13,638 nt of DNA from Clostridium sp. CAG:557 (GTDB lineage: Bacteria > Bacillota > Clostridia > Oscillospirales > Acutalibacteraceae). The DNA is taken from NCBI GenBank assembly GCA_000435275.1, contig FR883885.1, forward strand, positions 39,758-53,395, in the 5' to 3' direction. Positions 5,204 to 12,461 of this stretch are shown piece after piece (within the stretch, counting starts at the first letter, position 1; each line of letters opens with the position of its first letter). Under the pieces are notes generated by a model that made no database searches, was not told where the DNA came from, and saw nothing but the letters and a program-made list of their open reading frames with translations. The position numbers and the translations under genes are program-made.

Positions 5204-6937
5204 ATGGCACTGGACGGAGCTTTTTTAAGACACTTAAAAAATGAGATCGAATCTGTGGCCTTGGGCTCTAGAGTTGACAGGATTTATCAGCCAAATAAGG
5301 AAGAATTTGTGTTTTCGCTGAGAAACAAGTCCGGTTCGTGCAAGTTATTGATGAGTACTCGAGCCAACAGTGCCAGAGTTCATTTTACACAGTATTTGCC
5401 AGAAAATCCAGCAGTGCCGCCGATGCTGTGCATGCTGTTTCGAAAAAAATTATTAAGTGCGAAGCTTGTTGCAGTCAGACAACCAGATTTAGAACGAGTT
5501 TTGCTTTTAGACTTCGAGGCGAAAAATGATTTGGGCGAAAATGTTGCGCTGACAGTCGCAATAGAAATAATGGGCAGATACAGTAATATAATTTTGATTG
5601 AATCGAATGGGAAAATTATTGATGCGCTAAAACGTGTTGATGCGATGACTTCTTCAAAAAGGCAAGTTTTGCCGGGACTTATGTATAAGTTGCCACCAAA
5701 ACAGAATAAATTGAGTCTGCTTACAGATGGCGTAGTGTCAGTGTTGGCAGAAAAGATAAATTTTGAGATAATATCAAATAGAAAATCAATTTCTGACGCG
5801 ATTATGTCGGTTGTGAAGGGCTTATCTTCGATAGTTTGTGACAAAATTGAATTTGAATTAAATGCTGGCAAAGTTTTGACTTTAAATGAGATTTTATCCG
5901 GTTTAAAGTATATTATTGTGACTGGAGAAGGTGCGCCATTTATCGCTTATGACGGTGGCAGACCGAAGGATTTTTCTTTTATTGAGCCGACTCAGTATGA
6001 TGGAAAGTTAAATGTTAAAAAATTGAACAGTTTTTCTGAGTTACTCGATGAATTTTTTGCACAGCGGGACAGCATTGACCGAATGAAAGCGAAGTCTCAT
6101 GATTTGCGAAGACAGATTAATAATATTATCTCTAAGCTTAAGAAAAAAATGAAACTTCAGCTGCAAGAGATAGAGATTAATCAAAACAAAGATGATTTGA
6201 AACTTCGAGCAGACTTGATTAATGCGAACATTTACAGGATAAAAAAAGGTGCGGCGGAAGTTTTTCTTGAAAACTTTTTTGACGAAAATTTAGATAAAGT
6301 GAAAATTAAATTAAATCCCAATTTATCTCCGGCTGAAAACGCTACCAAACTTTACATAGAATATAAAAAATCGAAAGTAGCGGTAGCAAAATTAACACAA
6401 GAGGTGGATAAAGCTCGTCAGGAAGTTGCTTATCTGGAAACAGTTTTGGACGAAGTGGACAGGGCGGTGACCGAAAGCGATTTGTCAGAAATAAAAAATG
6501 AATTGTTTTTGGGTGGATATATAAAGTTAAATAAGGTGAAAGACAAAAAAATTAAAGCATTGCCGCCTATAGAGTACAATTTAGGCGAAAAAATTAAAGT
6601 TTTGGTTGGAAGAAATAATCACCAAAATGATAAATTAACGTTGAAAATGGCTGCAAAAAAAGATTTATGGTTTCATGTTAAAGACATGCCGGGGTCGCAC
6701 ACTATTTTAGCCGTTGATGGCACCCCTATTGATGAAGATATCTTATTAAAAACGGCTAAAATTGCAGCGTATCATAGCAAAGCAAAAAATTCTTCTAATG
6801 TTCCGGTTGATTTTGCTTTTGTAAAAGAAGTAAAAAAAGCTGCTGGAGCGAAACCAGGAATGGTAATTTATAATAATTACAAAACTCTATATGTTACACC
6901 AGATGAAAATTTTATGAAAACTTTGAAGGATTTATAA
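5204..6937 (+). CDS. rqcH: Ribosome quality-control factor RqcH (NFACT family, FbpA-like)
   Basis: This 577-residue protein is a homologue of Rqc2/NEMF. RqcH binds stalled 50S subunits and recruits tRNA-Ala to add poly-alanine tails that mark truncated proteins for degradation. The layout is complete. The NFACT-N domain starts at MALDGAFLRHL and has ENPAVPPMLCMLFRKKLLS (67-85) and IEIMGRYSNIILIE. A helix-hairpin-helix region lies around 190-230 and a long coiled coil around 285-440. The NFACT-R domain contains KDLWFHVKDMPGSHTIL near 486-502. Length matches B. subtilis RqcH (about 570). The position I align with the essential Asp97-Arg98 pair reads Glu97-Arg98 here, a conservative change. ATG 5204 follows GGGAGGA (5191-5197). 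The gene sits 27 nt after the NIF3-like gene and is probably cotranscribed with trmK. It was long annotated as a fibronectin-binding protein, but no export signal is present. Confidence 0.94.
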   Translation: MALDGAFLRHLKNEIESVALGSRVDRIYQPNKEEFVFSLRNKSGSCKLLMSTRANSARVHFTQYLPENPAVPPMLCMLFRKKLLSAKLVAVRQPDLERVLLLDFEAKNDLGENVALTVAIEIMGRYSNIILIESNGKIIDALKRVDAMTSSKRQVLPGLMYKLPPKQNKLSLLTDGVVSVLAEKINFEIISNRKSISDAIMSVVKGLSSIVCDKIEFELNAGKVLTLNEILSGLKYIIVTGEGAPFIAYDGGRPKDFSFIEPTQYDGKLNVKKLNSFSELLDEFFAQRDSIDRMKAKSHDLRRQINNIISKLKKKMKLQLQEIEINQNKDDLKLRADLINANIYRIKKGAAEVFLENFFDENLDKVKIKLNPNLSPAENATKLYIEYKKSKVAVAKLTQEVDKARQEVAYLETVLDEVDRAVTESDLSEIKNELFLGGYIKLNKVKDKKIKALPPIEYNLGEKIKVLVGRNNHQNDKLTLKMAAKKDLWFHVKDMPGSHTILAVDGTPIDEDILLKTAKIAAYHSKAKNSSNVPVDFAFVKEVKKAAGAKPGMVIYNNYKTLYVTPDENFMKTLKDL

Positions 6938-7005
6938 GATTTGTGTCAAATTTTTAGCGAAACTTTGTTAGTTTGTAGCTATTATGGAAATTATATTAAT
7001 TTCTA

Positions 7006-7034
7006 TTGACGCAAATCTATATGTAGAGTATAAT
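7006..7034 (+). promoter_or_regulatory. Strong sigma-A promoter of nrdD
   Basis: TTGACG (7006-7011), a 17-bp spacer and a perfect TATAAT (7029-7034) lie about 60 bp upstream of the nrdD start. The predicted start of transcription is near 7041. An NrdR-like box occupies the spacer and touches the -10 element. Confidence 0.85.
7014..7029 (+). promoter_or_regulatory. NrdR-like operator box 1
   Basis: The 16-mer AATCTATATGTAGAGT matches the NrdR box consensus acaCwAtATaTwGtgt at 12 of 16 positions, including nearly all of the core (C, A, ATAT-like centre, T, G). It overlaps the spacer and first base of the -10 element, an ideal site for repression. NrdR represses ribonucleotide reductase genes in many bacteria; no nrdR gene is in the window. 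Confidence 0.65.
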
Positions 7035-7055
7035 TGTTTGTGTAATTCATTTTTA

Positions 7056-7071
7056 ATACAATATGTTGTGC
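7056..7071 (+). promoter_or_regulatory. NrdR-like operator box 2
   Basis: The 16-mer ATACAATATGTTGTGC matches the NrdR consensus at 13 of 16 positions. It starts exactly 42 bp after box 1, which is four helical turns, so both boxes face the same side of the DNA. Such in-phase pairs are typical of NrdR sites, and this strengthens both calls. Confidence 0.68.
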
Positions 7072-7094
7072 AGTAAGCTTTAGGAGGATTTTCT

Positions 7095-9443
7095 ATGATT
7101 AGTACTATTACTAAAAGAGATGGAAGAAAAACTGAATTTAATAAAGAAAAGATAGCTCAAGCTATTTTTAAAGCAGCGGCTAAAATGGGAGGCAATGACT
7201 ACAACTTGTCGGAAAGTTTAGCCAATCAGGTTGTTAGTTATTTGGAAAATGAAGATTTGAACGAAAATGTAACGGTAGAGCATGTGCAAGATGTGGTTGA
7301 AAAAGTTCTTATTGAAAACGGACATGCTCAAACGGCTAAAGAATACATCCTTTTTAGGGCAGACAGAACTCGCGTTCGAGAGATGAATACTCGGTTAATG
7401 AAAATTTATGAAGGGCTAACTTTTAAGCTTGCCAAGGATAATGATGTGAAGCGAGAAAATGCCAATATAGATGGCGATACGGCTATGGGCACAATGTTGA
7501 AGTATGGCTCTGAGGGCGCTAAACAATTTTATGAAATGTACATATTGGATCCTCGTTTTGCGAAGGCTCATGCTGACGGAGATATTCATATTCATGACCT
7601 AGATTTTTTAACTTTAACTACAACTTGCTGCCAAATTGATCTTGATAAATTATTTACAAATGGATTTTCTACTGGCCACGGTTTTTTGCGCGAACCAAAT
7701 GATATTATTAGTTATTCGGCTTTGGCTTGCATTGCAATTCAGGCAAACCAAAATGACCAGCATGGCGGTCAGAGTGTACCTAATTTTGATTATGCGATGG
7801 CCAAGGGTGTTGCCAAAACTTATAGCAGAACTTATAGACAAAATATGATTAGAGCTTTAGAGATTTTAACTGATAATGAAGACCCAGCAGCTTTTTATGA
7901 AGAAATTTCGAATAAGGCTCAAAGCGATACAAATGACAAAGCTTCACTTGAAAATGGTCAAGCTTATATGGCAAGAGAACTTGAGCTTCTTTCTGAATTT
8001 TTGGGTGAAAGCACTGCTAAAAAAGTTCAAAAATTTGCATATAATCATGCTAAATCTGAAACTGATAGAGCTACTTTTCAAGCGATGGAGGCTTTGGTTC
8101 ATAATTTGAATACAATGCATTCAAGAGCTGGTGCGCAAGTGCCATTTAGTTCGATAAATTATGGTATGGATACAACTCCTGAGGGAAGATTAGTTATAAA
8201 AAATATTCTTTTGGCAACTGAAAAAGGTCTTGGCAACGGTGAAACTCCGATTTTCCCAATTCATATATTTAAAGTAAAAGATGGCATAAATTACAATCCG
8301 CAAGATCCTAATTATGACTTGTTTAAATTGGCTTGTAGAGTCAGTGCAAAAAGATTGTTTCCAAACTTTTCGTTTATTGATGCACCTTTTAATTTGCAAT
8401 ATTATAAACCTGGCCACCCTGAGACTGAAGCAGCTTACATGGGCTGCAGAACCAGAGTGGTTGCTAATCACTATGACCCAACCAGAGAAATTGTGAATGG
8501 CAGGGGGAATTTGAGTTTTACTTCTATAAATTTGCCGAGGCTGGCAATAAAAAGTAGCCATAATGTTGAACTTTTTTATGAACTGCTGGATGAAAAAATA
8601 GATTTAGTTATAGAGCAGTTGTTAGCAAGATTTGAGTTGCAGGCGATTAAAAAGGTTAGAAATTTTCCATTTCTTATGGGACAAGGCGTTTGGATTGACT
8701 CTGAAAAATTAGGTCCAGATGACGAAGTCAGGGAAGTTTTAAAACATGGTACATTAACAACTGGTTTTATTGGTTTAGCGGAATGCTTAAAGGCGTTAAT
8801 CGGTGTTCATCATGGAGAGAGCGAAGCAGCACAAAAATTAGGACTTGAAATTATTGGTCATATGAGAAAACGTATGGATGAGGCAACCGAAAAATATAAT
8901 ATGAATTTTTCACTTATTGCAACACCTGCGGAAGGCCTTTCTGGCAGATTTGTAAAAATTGATAAGAAAAAATATGGCATTATTCCTGGAGTTACTGACA
9001 GGGATTATTATACAAATTCATTTCATGTGCCAGTTTATTACAGCATTTCTGCTTGGGACAAAATTAAAAAAGAAGCACCGTATCATGCGCTTACAAATGG
9101 TGGTCATATTTCTTACGTTGAGCTTGATGGTGACCCGACCAAAAATATCGATGCTTTTGAACAGGTTGTTCGCTGCATGAAAGAATCTGGCATTGGTTAT
9201 GGTTCAATTAATCATCCGGTTGATAGAGATCCAGTTTGTGGGTATACGGGAATTATAGATGATATTTGTCCATTATGTGGCAGAAAAGAGTTTCAGGACG
9301 GGCCTGGATTTGAAAGAATTCGCAGAATTACCGGTTACTTGGTTGGCACATTGGACAGATTCAATAACGCAAAACAAGCAGAGGAACATGACAGAGTTAA
9401 ACATTCGGTTAATTTGGAACTCTGCGATTGCGATAAGAACTAA
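7095..9443 (+). CDS. nrdD: Anaerobic (class III) ribonucleoside-triphosphate reductase
   Basis: This 782-residue oxygen-sensitive glycyl-radical enzyme makes deoxynucleotides from ribonucleoside triphosphates. An ATP-cone allosteric domain is at 1-95 (ITKRDGRKTEFNKEKIAQAI). The catalytic barrel includes TTTCCQIDLDKLFTNGFSTG (175-194) and the active-site cysteine Cys451 in AYMGCRTRV. A C-terminal zinc segment has Cys715, Cys725 and Cys728; Asp712 stands where I would expect a fourth cysteine in some homologues. The glycyl-radical motif RRITGYLVG has Gly747 as the radical site. Length is full. The ATG follows AGGAGG (7082-7087). The promoter carries two NrdR-like boxes, so repression when dNTP or ATP pools are high is likely. 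Its activase NrdG is encoded 232 bp downstream, apparently from its own promoter or by read-through. Confidence 0.97.
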   Translation: MISTITKRDGRKTEFNKEKIAQAIFKAAAKMGGNDYNLSESLANQVVSYLENEDLNENVTVEHVQDVVEKVLIENGHAQTAKEYILFRADRTRVREMNTRLMKIYEGLTFKLAKDNDVKRENANIDGDTAMGTMLKYGSEGAKQFYEMYILDPRFAKAHADGDIHIHDLDFLTLTTTCCQIDLDKLFTNGFSTGHGFLREPNDIISYSALACIAIQANQNDQHGGQSVPNFDYAMAKGVAKTYSRTYRQNMIRALEILTDNEDPAAFYEEISNKAQSDTNDKASLENGQAYMARELELLSEFLGESTAKKVQKFAYNHAKSETDRATFQAMEALVHNLNTMHSRAGAQVPFSSINYGMDTTPEGRLVIKNILLATEKGLGNGETPIFPIHIFKVKDGINYNPQDPNYDLFKLACRVSAKRLFPNFSFIDAPFNLQYYKPGHPETEAAYMGCRTRVVANHYDPTREIVNGRGNLSFTSINLPRLAIKSSHNVELFYELLDEKIDLVIEQLLARFELQAIKKVRNFPFLMGQGVWIDSEKLGPDDEVREVLKHGTLTTGFIGLAECLKALIGVHHGESEAAQKLGLEIIGHMRKRMDEATEKYNMNFSLIATPAEGLSGRFVKIDKKKYGIIPGVTDRDYYTNSFHVPVYYSISAWDKIKKEAPYHALTNGGHISYVELDGDPTKNIDAFEQVVRCMKESGIGYGSINHPVDRDPVCGYTGIIDDICPLCGRKEFQDGPGFERIRRITGYLVGTLDRFNNAKQAEEHDRVKHSVNLELCDCDKN

Positions 9444-9624
9444 TTTTAATATGTACTGATTTGTTTTTTTGGGGACTTAGACAGATTTGGACTGAAATGA
9501 ATTATGATATTTATTGTCGAAAAAGTGATATAATTACTTGTTTTTGCGGGTTGATAAGGCAATGTTTAAATACATTTTTATTCGAGCTTGAATTAATATA
9601 TTTTTAGTTTATATGTAAGTGCCC

Positions 9625-9653
9625 TTGCTTAGACTGTTAATTTAAGATAGAAT
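9625..9653 (+). promoter_or_regulatory. Possible promoter of nrdG
   Basis: TTGCTT (9625-9630), 17 bp and TAGAAT (9648-9653) lie just upstream of nrdG. A TATAAT at 9529-9534 is an alternative -10 element but has no good -35 partner. There is no clear terminator after nrdD, so read-through is equally possible. Confidence 0.35.
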
Positions 9654-9675
9654 TTTTGTTGCGAAGGGAAGTAGG

Positions 9676-10188
9676 TTGTTTTTGAGCATATTAAGAGTTT
9701 CTGGGGTTATTTCGGAGTCAATTGTTGATGGTCCTGGAATACGTTTTGTGATTTTCGCTCAGGGCTGCAATCATCACTGCAAAGGTTGCCACAATCCTTC
9801 TACTTTTGACTTAAATGGCGGTAAGCTTGTTGATATAGATACTTTAATGGGCGAAATTAAAAAAAATCCGCTTTTAAAAGGTGTTACTTTCTCTGGCGGA
9901 GAACCGTTCTTGCAAGCGGGAGCTTTTGCTGAAATAGCTAAACAATGCCATTTGCTTGGTTTAGATGTAATTTCTTATACTGGCTATACTTTTGAAAGTT
10001 TAGTTTCAGGTTTTGAGGAACACCCGGATTGGAAAATTCTTTTAAATAATGTTGATGTTTTAATTGACGGTCCATTCATAGAAGAAAAAAAGAGCTTGTT
10101 ACTTTTATTTAGAGGTTCATCTAATCAAAGAATTTTAGATGCAAAACTTTCTTTGAGAAAATGCCAACCTATATTGATGAATATATAA
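9676..10188 (+). CDS. nrdG: Anaerobic ribonucleotide reductase activating protein (radical SAM)
   Basis: This radical-SAM activase of about 170 residues cleaves SAM with a 4Fe-4S cluster to place the glycyl radical on NrdD. The cluster motif is CNHHCKGC, with Cys31, Cys35 and Cys38 in the CxxxCxxC spacing, preceded by the typical ESIVDGPGIRFVIFAQG. The glycine-rich SAM-binding motif TFSGGEP is near 92-98. The C-terminus has the family ending FRGSSNQRILDAK. No ATG is available at the 5' end. TTG at 9676 follows GAAGGGA (9662-9668) by 7 nt and is my choice; TTG 9682 is also possible and gives the more usual LSILRVSG start. The gene is complete. It sits after nrdD in the order common in Clostridia and ends at a terminator shared with the convergent cotJ operon. 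Confidence 0.95.
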   Translation: MFLSILRVSGVISESIVDGPGIRFVIFAQGCNHHCKGCHNPSTFDLNGGKLVDIDTLMGEIKKNPLLKGVTFSGGEPFLQAGAFAEIAKQCHLLGLDVISYTGYTFESLVSGFEEHPDWKILLNNVDVLIDGPFIEEKKSLLLLFRGSSNQRILDAKLSLRKCQPILMNI

Positions 10189-10205
10189 AATTTGTAATGA
10201 ATAGA

Positions 10206-10234
10206 GCGCCGCGCGGTATAGTGCGGCGCCTTTA
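10206..10234. terminator. GC-rich hairpin between nrdG and cotJC, probable terminator
   Basis: GCGCCGC (10206-10212) pairs with GCGGCGC (10223-10229) around a 10-nt loop and is followed by CTTTAAATTT. It stands out sharply from the AT-rich surroundings and sits between convergent genes, so it may serve both. The T tract is short on each side. Confidence 0.7.
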
Positions 10235-10237
10235 AAT

Positions 10238-10843
10238 TTATTTGCATTTGTTATCAAATGCTGGGTTAAATGCATAAAAATTTTGGCTGTCAAGTTTATC
10301 GGTTAAAATTCGTAAACCTTCTCCAAATCGCTGATAATGAACAACTTCACGCTGACGCAAAAATTTTATGGCATCTTTTACATCAGGATCATCACAGAAT
10401 CGTAAAATATTGTCGTAGGTGGTTCTGGCTTTTTGTTCTGCAGCCAGATTTTCGTGTAAATCTGTTATTGGGTCACCTTTTGACTGAATATAAGCTGCAG
10501 TAAATGGAACACCTGCAGCGGAACTTGGATAAATGCCAGTAGTATGATCTACAAAATATTGGTCAAATCCAGATTTTTTAATTTCCTCCATAGACAAATT
10601 TTTAGTAAGTTGATAAACTATAGCACCAACCATCTCTAAATGAGCTAATTCTTCAGTTCCGATGTCTGTTAAAATAGCTTTTAACTCAGGGTATGGCATA
10701 GAATATCGTTGACTCAAATAACGCAGAGAAGCACCTAATTCGCCATCTGGACCGCCATACTGACTGATTATAACTTTAGCAAGAGCAGGATTTGTTCTTT
10801 TTATATTAATTGGATATTGTAATTTTTTTTCATAGACCCACAT
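10238..10843 (-). CDS. cotJC: Spore coat protein CotJC, manganese-catalase family
   Basis: This 201-residue inner spore-coat protein has the dimanganese-catalase fold. All five metal ligands of that family are in place by my alignment: Glu35 (DGELGASLRYL), Glu65 and His68 (GTEELAHLEM), Glu136 (AAEQKARTTY) and His169 (REVVHYQRF). Peroxide-degrading activity is therefore plausible. The opening MWVYEKKLQYP is the CotJC hallmark. It is about 12 residues longer than the B. subtilis protein (189), with a C-terminal tail NFYAFNPAFDNKCK. It is the last gene of cotJABC, starting 3 nt after the cotJB stop; the cotJB 3' end carries GGAGGG as the ribosome site. In Bacillus the operon is transcribed by sigma-E in the mother cell, and a sigma-E-like promoter precedes cotJA here. 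Confidence 0.95.
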   Translation of the reverse strand: MWVYEKKLQYPINIKRTNPALAKVIISQYGGPDGELGASLRYLSQRYSMPYPELKAILTDIGTEELAHLEMVGAIVYQLTKNLSMEEIKKSGFDQYFVDHTTGIYPSSAAGVPFTAAYIQSKGDPITDLHENLAAEQKARTTYDNILRFCDDPDVKDAIKFLRQREVVHYQRFGEGLRILTDKLDSQNFYAFNPAFDNKCK

Positions 10844-10846
10844 CTA

Positions 10847-11104
10847 TTAGTCACCCTCCTTGACAATATCCCATGGCCATGGATTTGCAACCCAAGCCCA
10901 TCGGTCAGCATTTTCATTCATTGTATTTAAAGGCCCGTATTTATCCTCAAACTCTTTTCTTAGTTTATTAGACTTTGCAATATATTCGTCTAATTTTGCT
11001 GCAGCTGAACTATTGTTTGGGTGAGTATCTAAAAATAAATGAAGTTCCACGATAGCAAAATCATACGAAGCAATACGATTTAATAATTCTTCTCTGTTGC
11101 TCAT
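10847..11104 (-). CDS. cotJB: Spore coat protein CotJB
   Basis: This 85-residue protein matches the CotJB family in length (about 87 in B. subtilis) and pattern. It has an N-terminal helix LLNRIASYDFAIVELHLFLD, the centre THPNNSSAAAKLDEYI, and a tryptophan- and proline-rich C-terminus RWAWVANPWPWD (69-80). It is needed for the CotJ assembly in the spore coat; its biochemical role is unknown. Its ATG overlaps the cotJA stop in an ATGA arrangement, and GAGGTGG within the last codons of cotJA serves as its ribosome site. It is the middle gene of the operon and no lesion is visible. Confidence 0.93.
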   Translation of the reverse strand: MSNREELLNRIASYDFAIVELHLFLDTHPNNSSAAAKLDEYIAKSNKLRKEFEDKYGPLNTMNENADRWAWVANPWPWDIVKEGD

Positions 11105-11298
11105 TTTCTAGCCACCTCGCAGCCGTGAAAAGGTTTATCCAAGCACGGAAAAAGTGTACCTCTTTGAATGCCTTGCTCTACTGAGTAAATTACAGTAGGA
11201 TTTTGATACGGTATATAAGCCATTGCAACGACTGTATCGTCAGGAAACGGTGATATAGAATGTTTATTTGTCTGCATATCAAAGTCATTATTTTCCAT
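11101..11298 (-). CDS. cotJA: Spore coat associated protein CotJA
   Basis: This 65-residue protein has the CotJA core: an acidic, polar N-terminus, then VVAMAYIPYQNPTVIYSVEQ (23-42) and GIQRGTLFPCLDKPFHG. CotJA acts with CotJB and CotJC in the spore coat, where its presence is required for CotJC assembly in Bacillus. The family is usually about 80 aa; this copy is short at the N-terminus. It is first in the operon. AAGGATGTG lies just upstream of the ATG on its own strand as ribosome site, and a sigma-E-like promoter lies about 50-75 bp upstream. Its stop overlaps the cotJB start. Confidence 0.92.
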   Translation of the reverse strand: MENNDFDMQTNKHSISPFPDDTVVAMAYIPYQNPTVIYSVEQGIQRGTLFPCLDKPFHGCEVARK

Positions 11299-11345
11299 AA
11301 ATTCACATCCTTACAAAGTTTAAATCATGGGGAATGATTAATACC

Positions 11346-11374
11346 ATTATATGTAGTTGTGAATTTTTTGTGAT
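11346..11374 (-). promoter_or_regulatory. Sigma-E-like sporulation promoter of cotJABC
   Basis: On the minus strand ATCACAAA (11367-11374) and CATATAAT (11346-11353) are 13 bp apart. The -10 element fits the sigma-E pattern CATACAMT at 7 of 8 positions; the -35 element fits only about half. Position and the known sigma-E control of cotJ support the call. A sigma-A reading of the TATAAT is possible. Confidence 0.5.
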
Positions 11375-11738
11375 AAAAGGCAGAAAAAAGTGAGATTGTA
11401 TAATCAGCCAGTATAATTGACAGAAATGCTCAAAATAATAGGTGCTCCAAATTTTCAGGCGTGTTGACTGAGTTTATGTTATATCAGAAAATTCAGCTGA
11501 AATAATAAAAATCATATATTAACAAAATAAAGAATTTTTAATTAGATAGTTTTCTTCGCTTTTATTATGATAGTTTAATTATTACTTCAAATTTTGAATT
11601 AATACTGCGTTTATTGTGATATGCAAGAGTATAAGTTGCTTATTCACATTTATTTTTATACTTTTTGCTCTTCTTAAAGCTTGGTCTTATGATTTTTGTA
11701 CTATTTTTTTAAAGAGCGTTCTTAGCAAAGAGTAAAAT

Positions 11739-11766
11739 ATGACAAATCTTTGTCTGCGTTTATAAT
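11739..11766 (+). promoter_or_regulatory. Possible promoter for the secreted-protein pseudogene
   Basis: ATGACA (11739-11744), 16 bp and TATAAT (11761-11766). The -10 element is perfect and the -35 nearly so, with spacing slightly short. It would give a leader of about 160 nt containing the AT-rich hairpin. Confidence 0.45.
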
Positions 11767-11810
11767 TTTCGGTGAAATGATTTCACGAAAGATTGCGTAT
11801 ATATATAATT

Positions 11811-11848
11811 TTATTATATTTTCTTTTAAATAAAGGAAAATATAATAA
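11811..11848. repeat. 18-bp AT-rich inverted repeat (hairpin)
   Basis: TTATTATATTTTCTTTTA (11811-11828) pairs with TAAAGGAAAATATAATAA (11831-11848), with one GT pair and a 2-nt centre. It lies in the presumed leader of the secreted-protein pseudogene, 33 bp before the first AGGAGG. It has no GC core, so a terminator role is unlikely; mRNA stability or an insertion scar are possibilities. Confidence 0.75.
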
Positions 11849-11880
11849 CAAATTTATTTAATTACTAAAAAATATAGAAG

Positions 11881-11899
11881 AGGAGGCTTTTTTATGTAA
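11881..11899 (+). other. Start-stop mini-frame (ATG TAA) behind a strong ribosome site
   Basis: AGGAGG (11881-11886) is spaced 7 nt from ATG (11894-11896), which is followed at once by TAA. A very similar block, GGAG plus a T run plus ATG, recurs 37 bp downstream at the pseudogene start (11920-11933). It may be a duplicated and broken start site or a start-stop leader element. Confidence 0.45.
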
Positions 11900-11930
11900 C
11901 TTTATTAATATCAAAAAAAGGAGTTTTTTT

Positions 11931-12415
11931 ATGCAGAAAAATTTTTTTACTCGAGTAATTTTATTTGTAGCAATGTTTTTTATTTAGGCTTTTGTATCCC
12001 AAGGCAAGCAAATGCAGAGACTACAAGAACTGTAACAACTTCTGATAAAACAATATTTACTCTAAGTAAAGAAAGTGAAAAAAGAGAAGAAGGTGAAGTA
12101 ACAAAAGTAACATTTATAGGTGTAACGGACGATTATGAAAAAGAAGTAGCAAATATTCCAAGTTCAATTTACGAAAACTATTGCCTGTCAGTGATATAGA
12201 CAATTTTACCGGTGACACCTTTACATTTACTCTGAAAAAAAGGTGGTAAATTTTTTAAAGATTGCATTGTTACTGCCAATGTTCAATTATCTGGAAAGGT
12301 GTAAGCAGCAGTACTTCTGAGTATAGTGTAGATGTATTACGGAGTCATTGACTTTTGTTAACATTTTGCTATTTGTGACGCTAATTTAGATGGTACTTTT
12401 GCTGGAGCGTGTTAA
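11931..12415 (+). pseudogene. Decayed gene for a secreted/surface protein
   Basis: I do not recognise the family. The 5' end encodes MQKNFFTRVILFVAMFFI and then TAG (11985-11987). Adding one T to the ATTTAG run continues it as LGFCIPRQANA, a textbook signal peptide with an ANA cleavage site. The next frame reads ETTRTVTTSDKTIFTLSKES and onward to about 12170. Another shift near 12175 (an A run) leads to LPVSDIDNFTGDTFTFTLKK, and a third at the A run near 12235 leads to GGKFFKDCIVTANVQLSGK. Further fragments (SSSTSEYSVDVL; ANLDGTFAGAC) follow in changed frames. At least four lesions are thus visible, several in homopolymer runs. A ribosome site AAAGGAG (11917-11923) precedes the ATG. The mature part is threonine-, serine- and lysine-rich, as in surface proteins. 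The 3' limit is uncertain. Confidence 0.75.
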
Positions 12416-12461
12416 CACAAAGAGATGACAAGAAGGGAAATATCTGATATAATAGAAGTAT

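Larger units (their letters stand above)
11299..11930. other. 632-bp AT-rich gene-free region upstream of cotJ and of the decayed genes
   Basis: No intact gene, tRNA or insertion sequence is visible. The left end holds the cotJ control region. The right end holds a possible promoter (11739-11766), an interrupted inverted repeat (TTTCGGTGAAA with TTTCACGAAA, 11767-11790), a long AT-rich hairpin (11811-11848) and two ribosome-site/start pairs. Between about 11400 and 11700 I see nothing that can be named. Confidence 0.5.

Noticed and set aside
5380..5871. A 163-codon minus-strand frame inside rqcH
   Set aside because: It is an antisense shadow of the NFACT-N coding region; composition is serine- and phenylalanine-rich, as expected from the complement of AT-rich codons.
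9515..9521. TGTCGAA, a perfect Spo0A-box heptamer upstream of nrdG
   Set aside because: A 7-mer is expected about once or twice by chance in a window of this size on two strands, and Spo0A control of nrdG is not an established link.
9598..9620. A third NrdR-like sequence (TTTATATGTAA) upstream of nrdG
   Set aside because: The outer C and G of the box core are missing and there is no partner box at a helical spacing.
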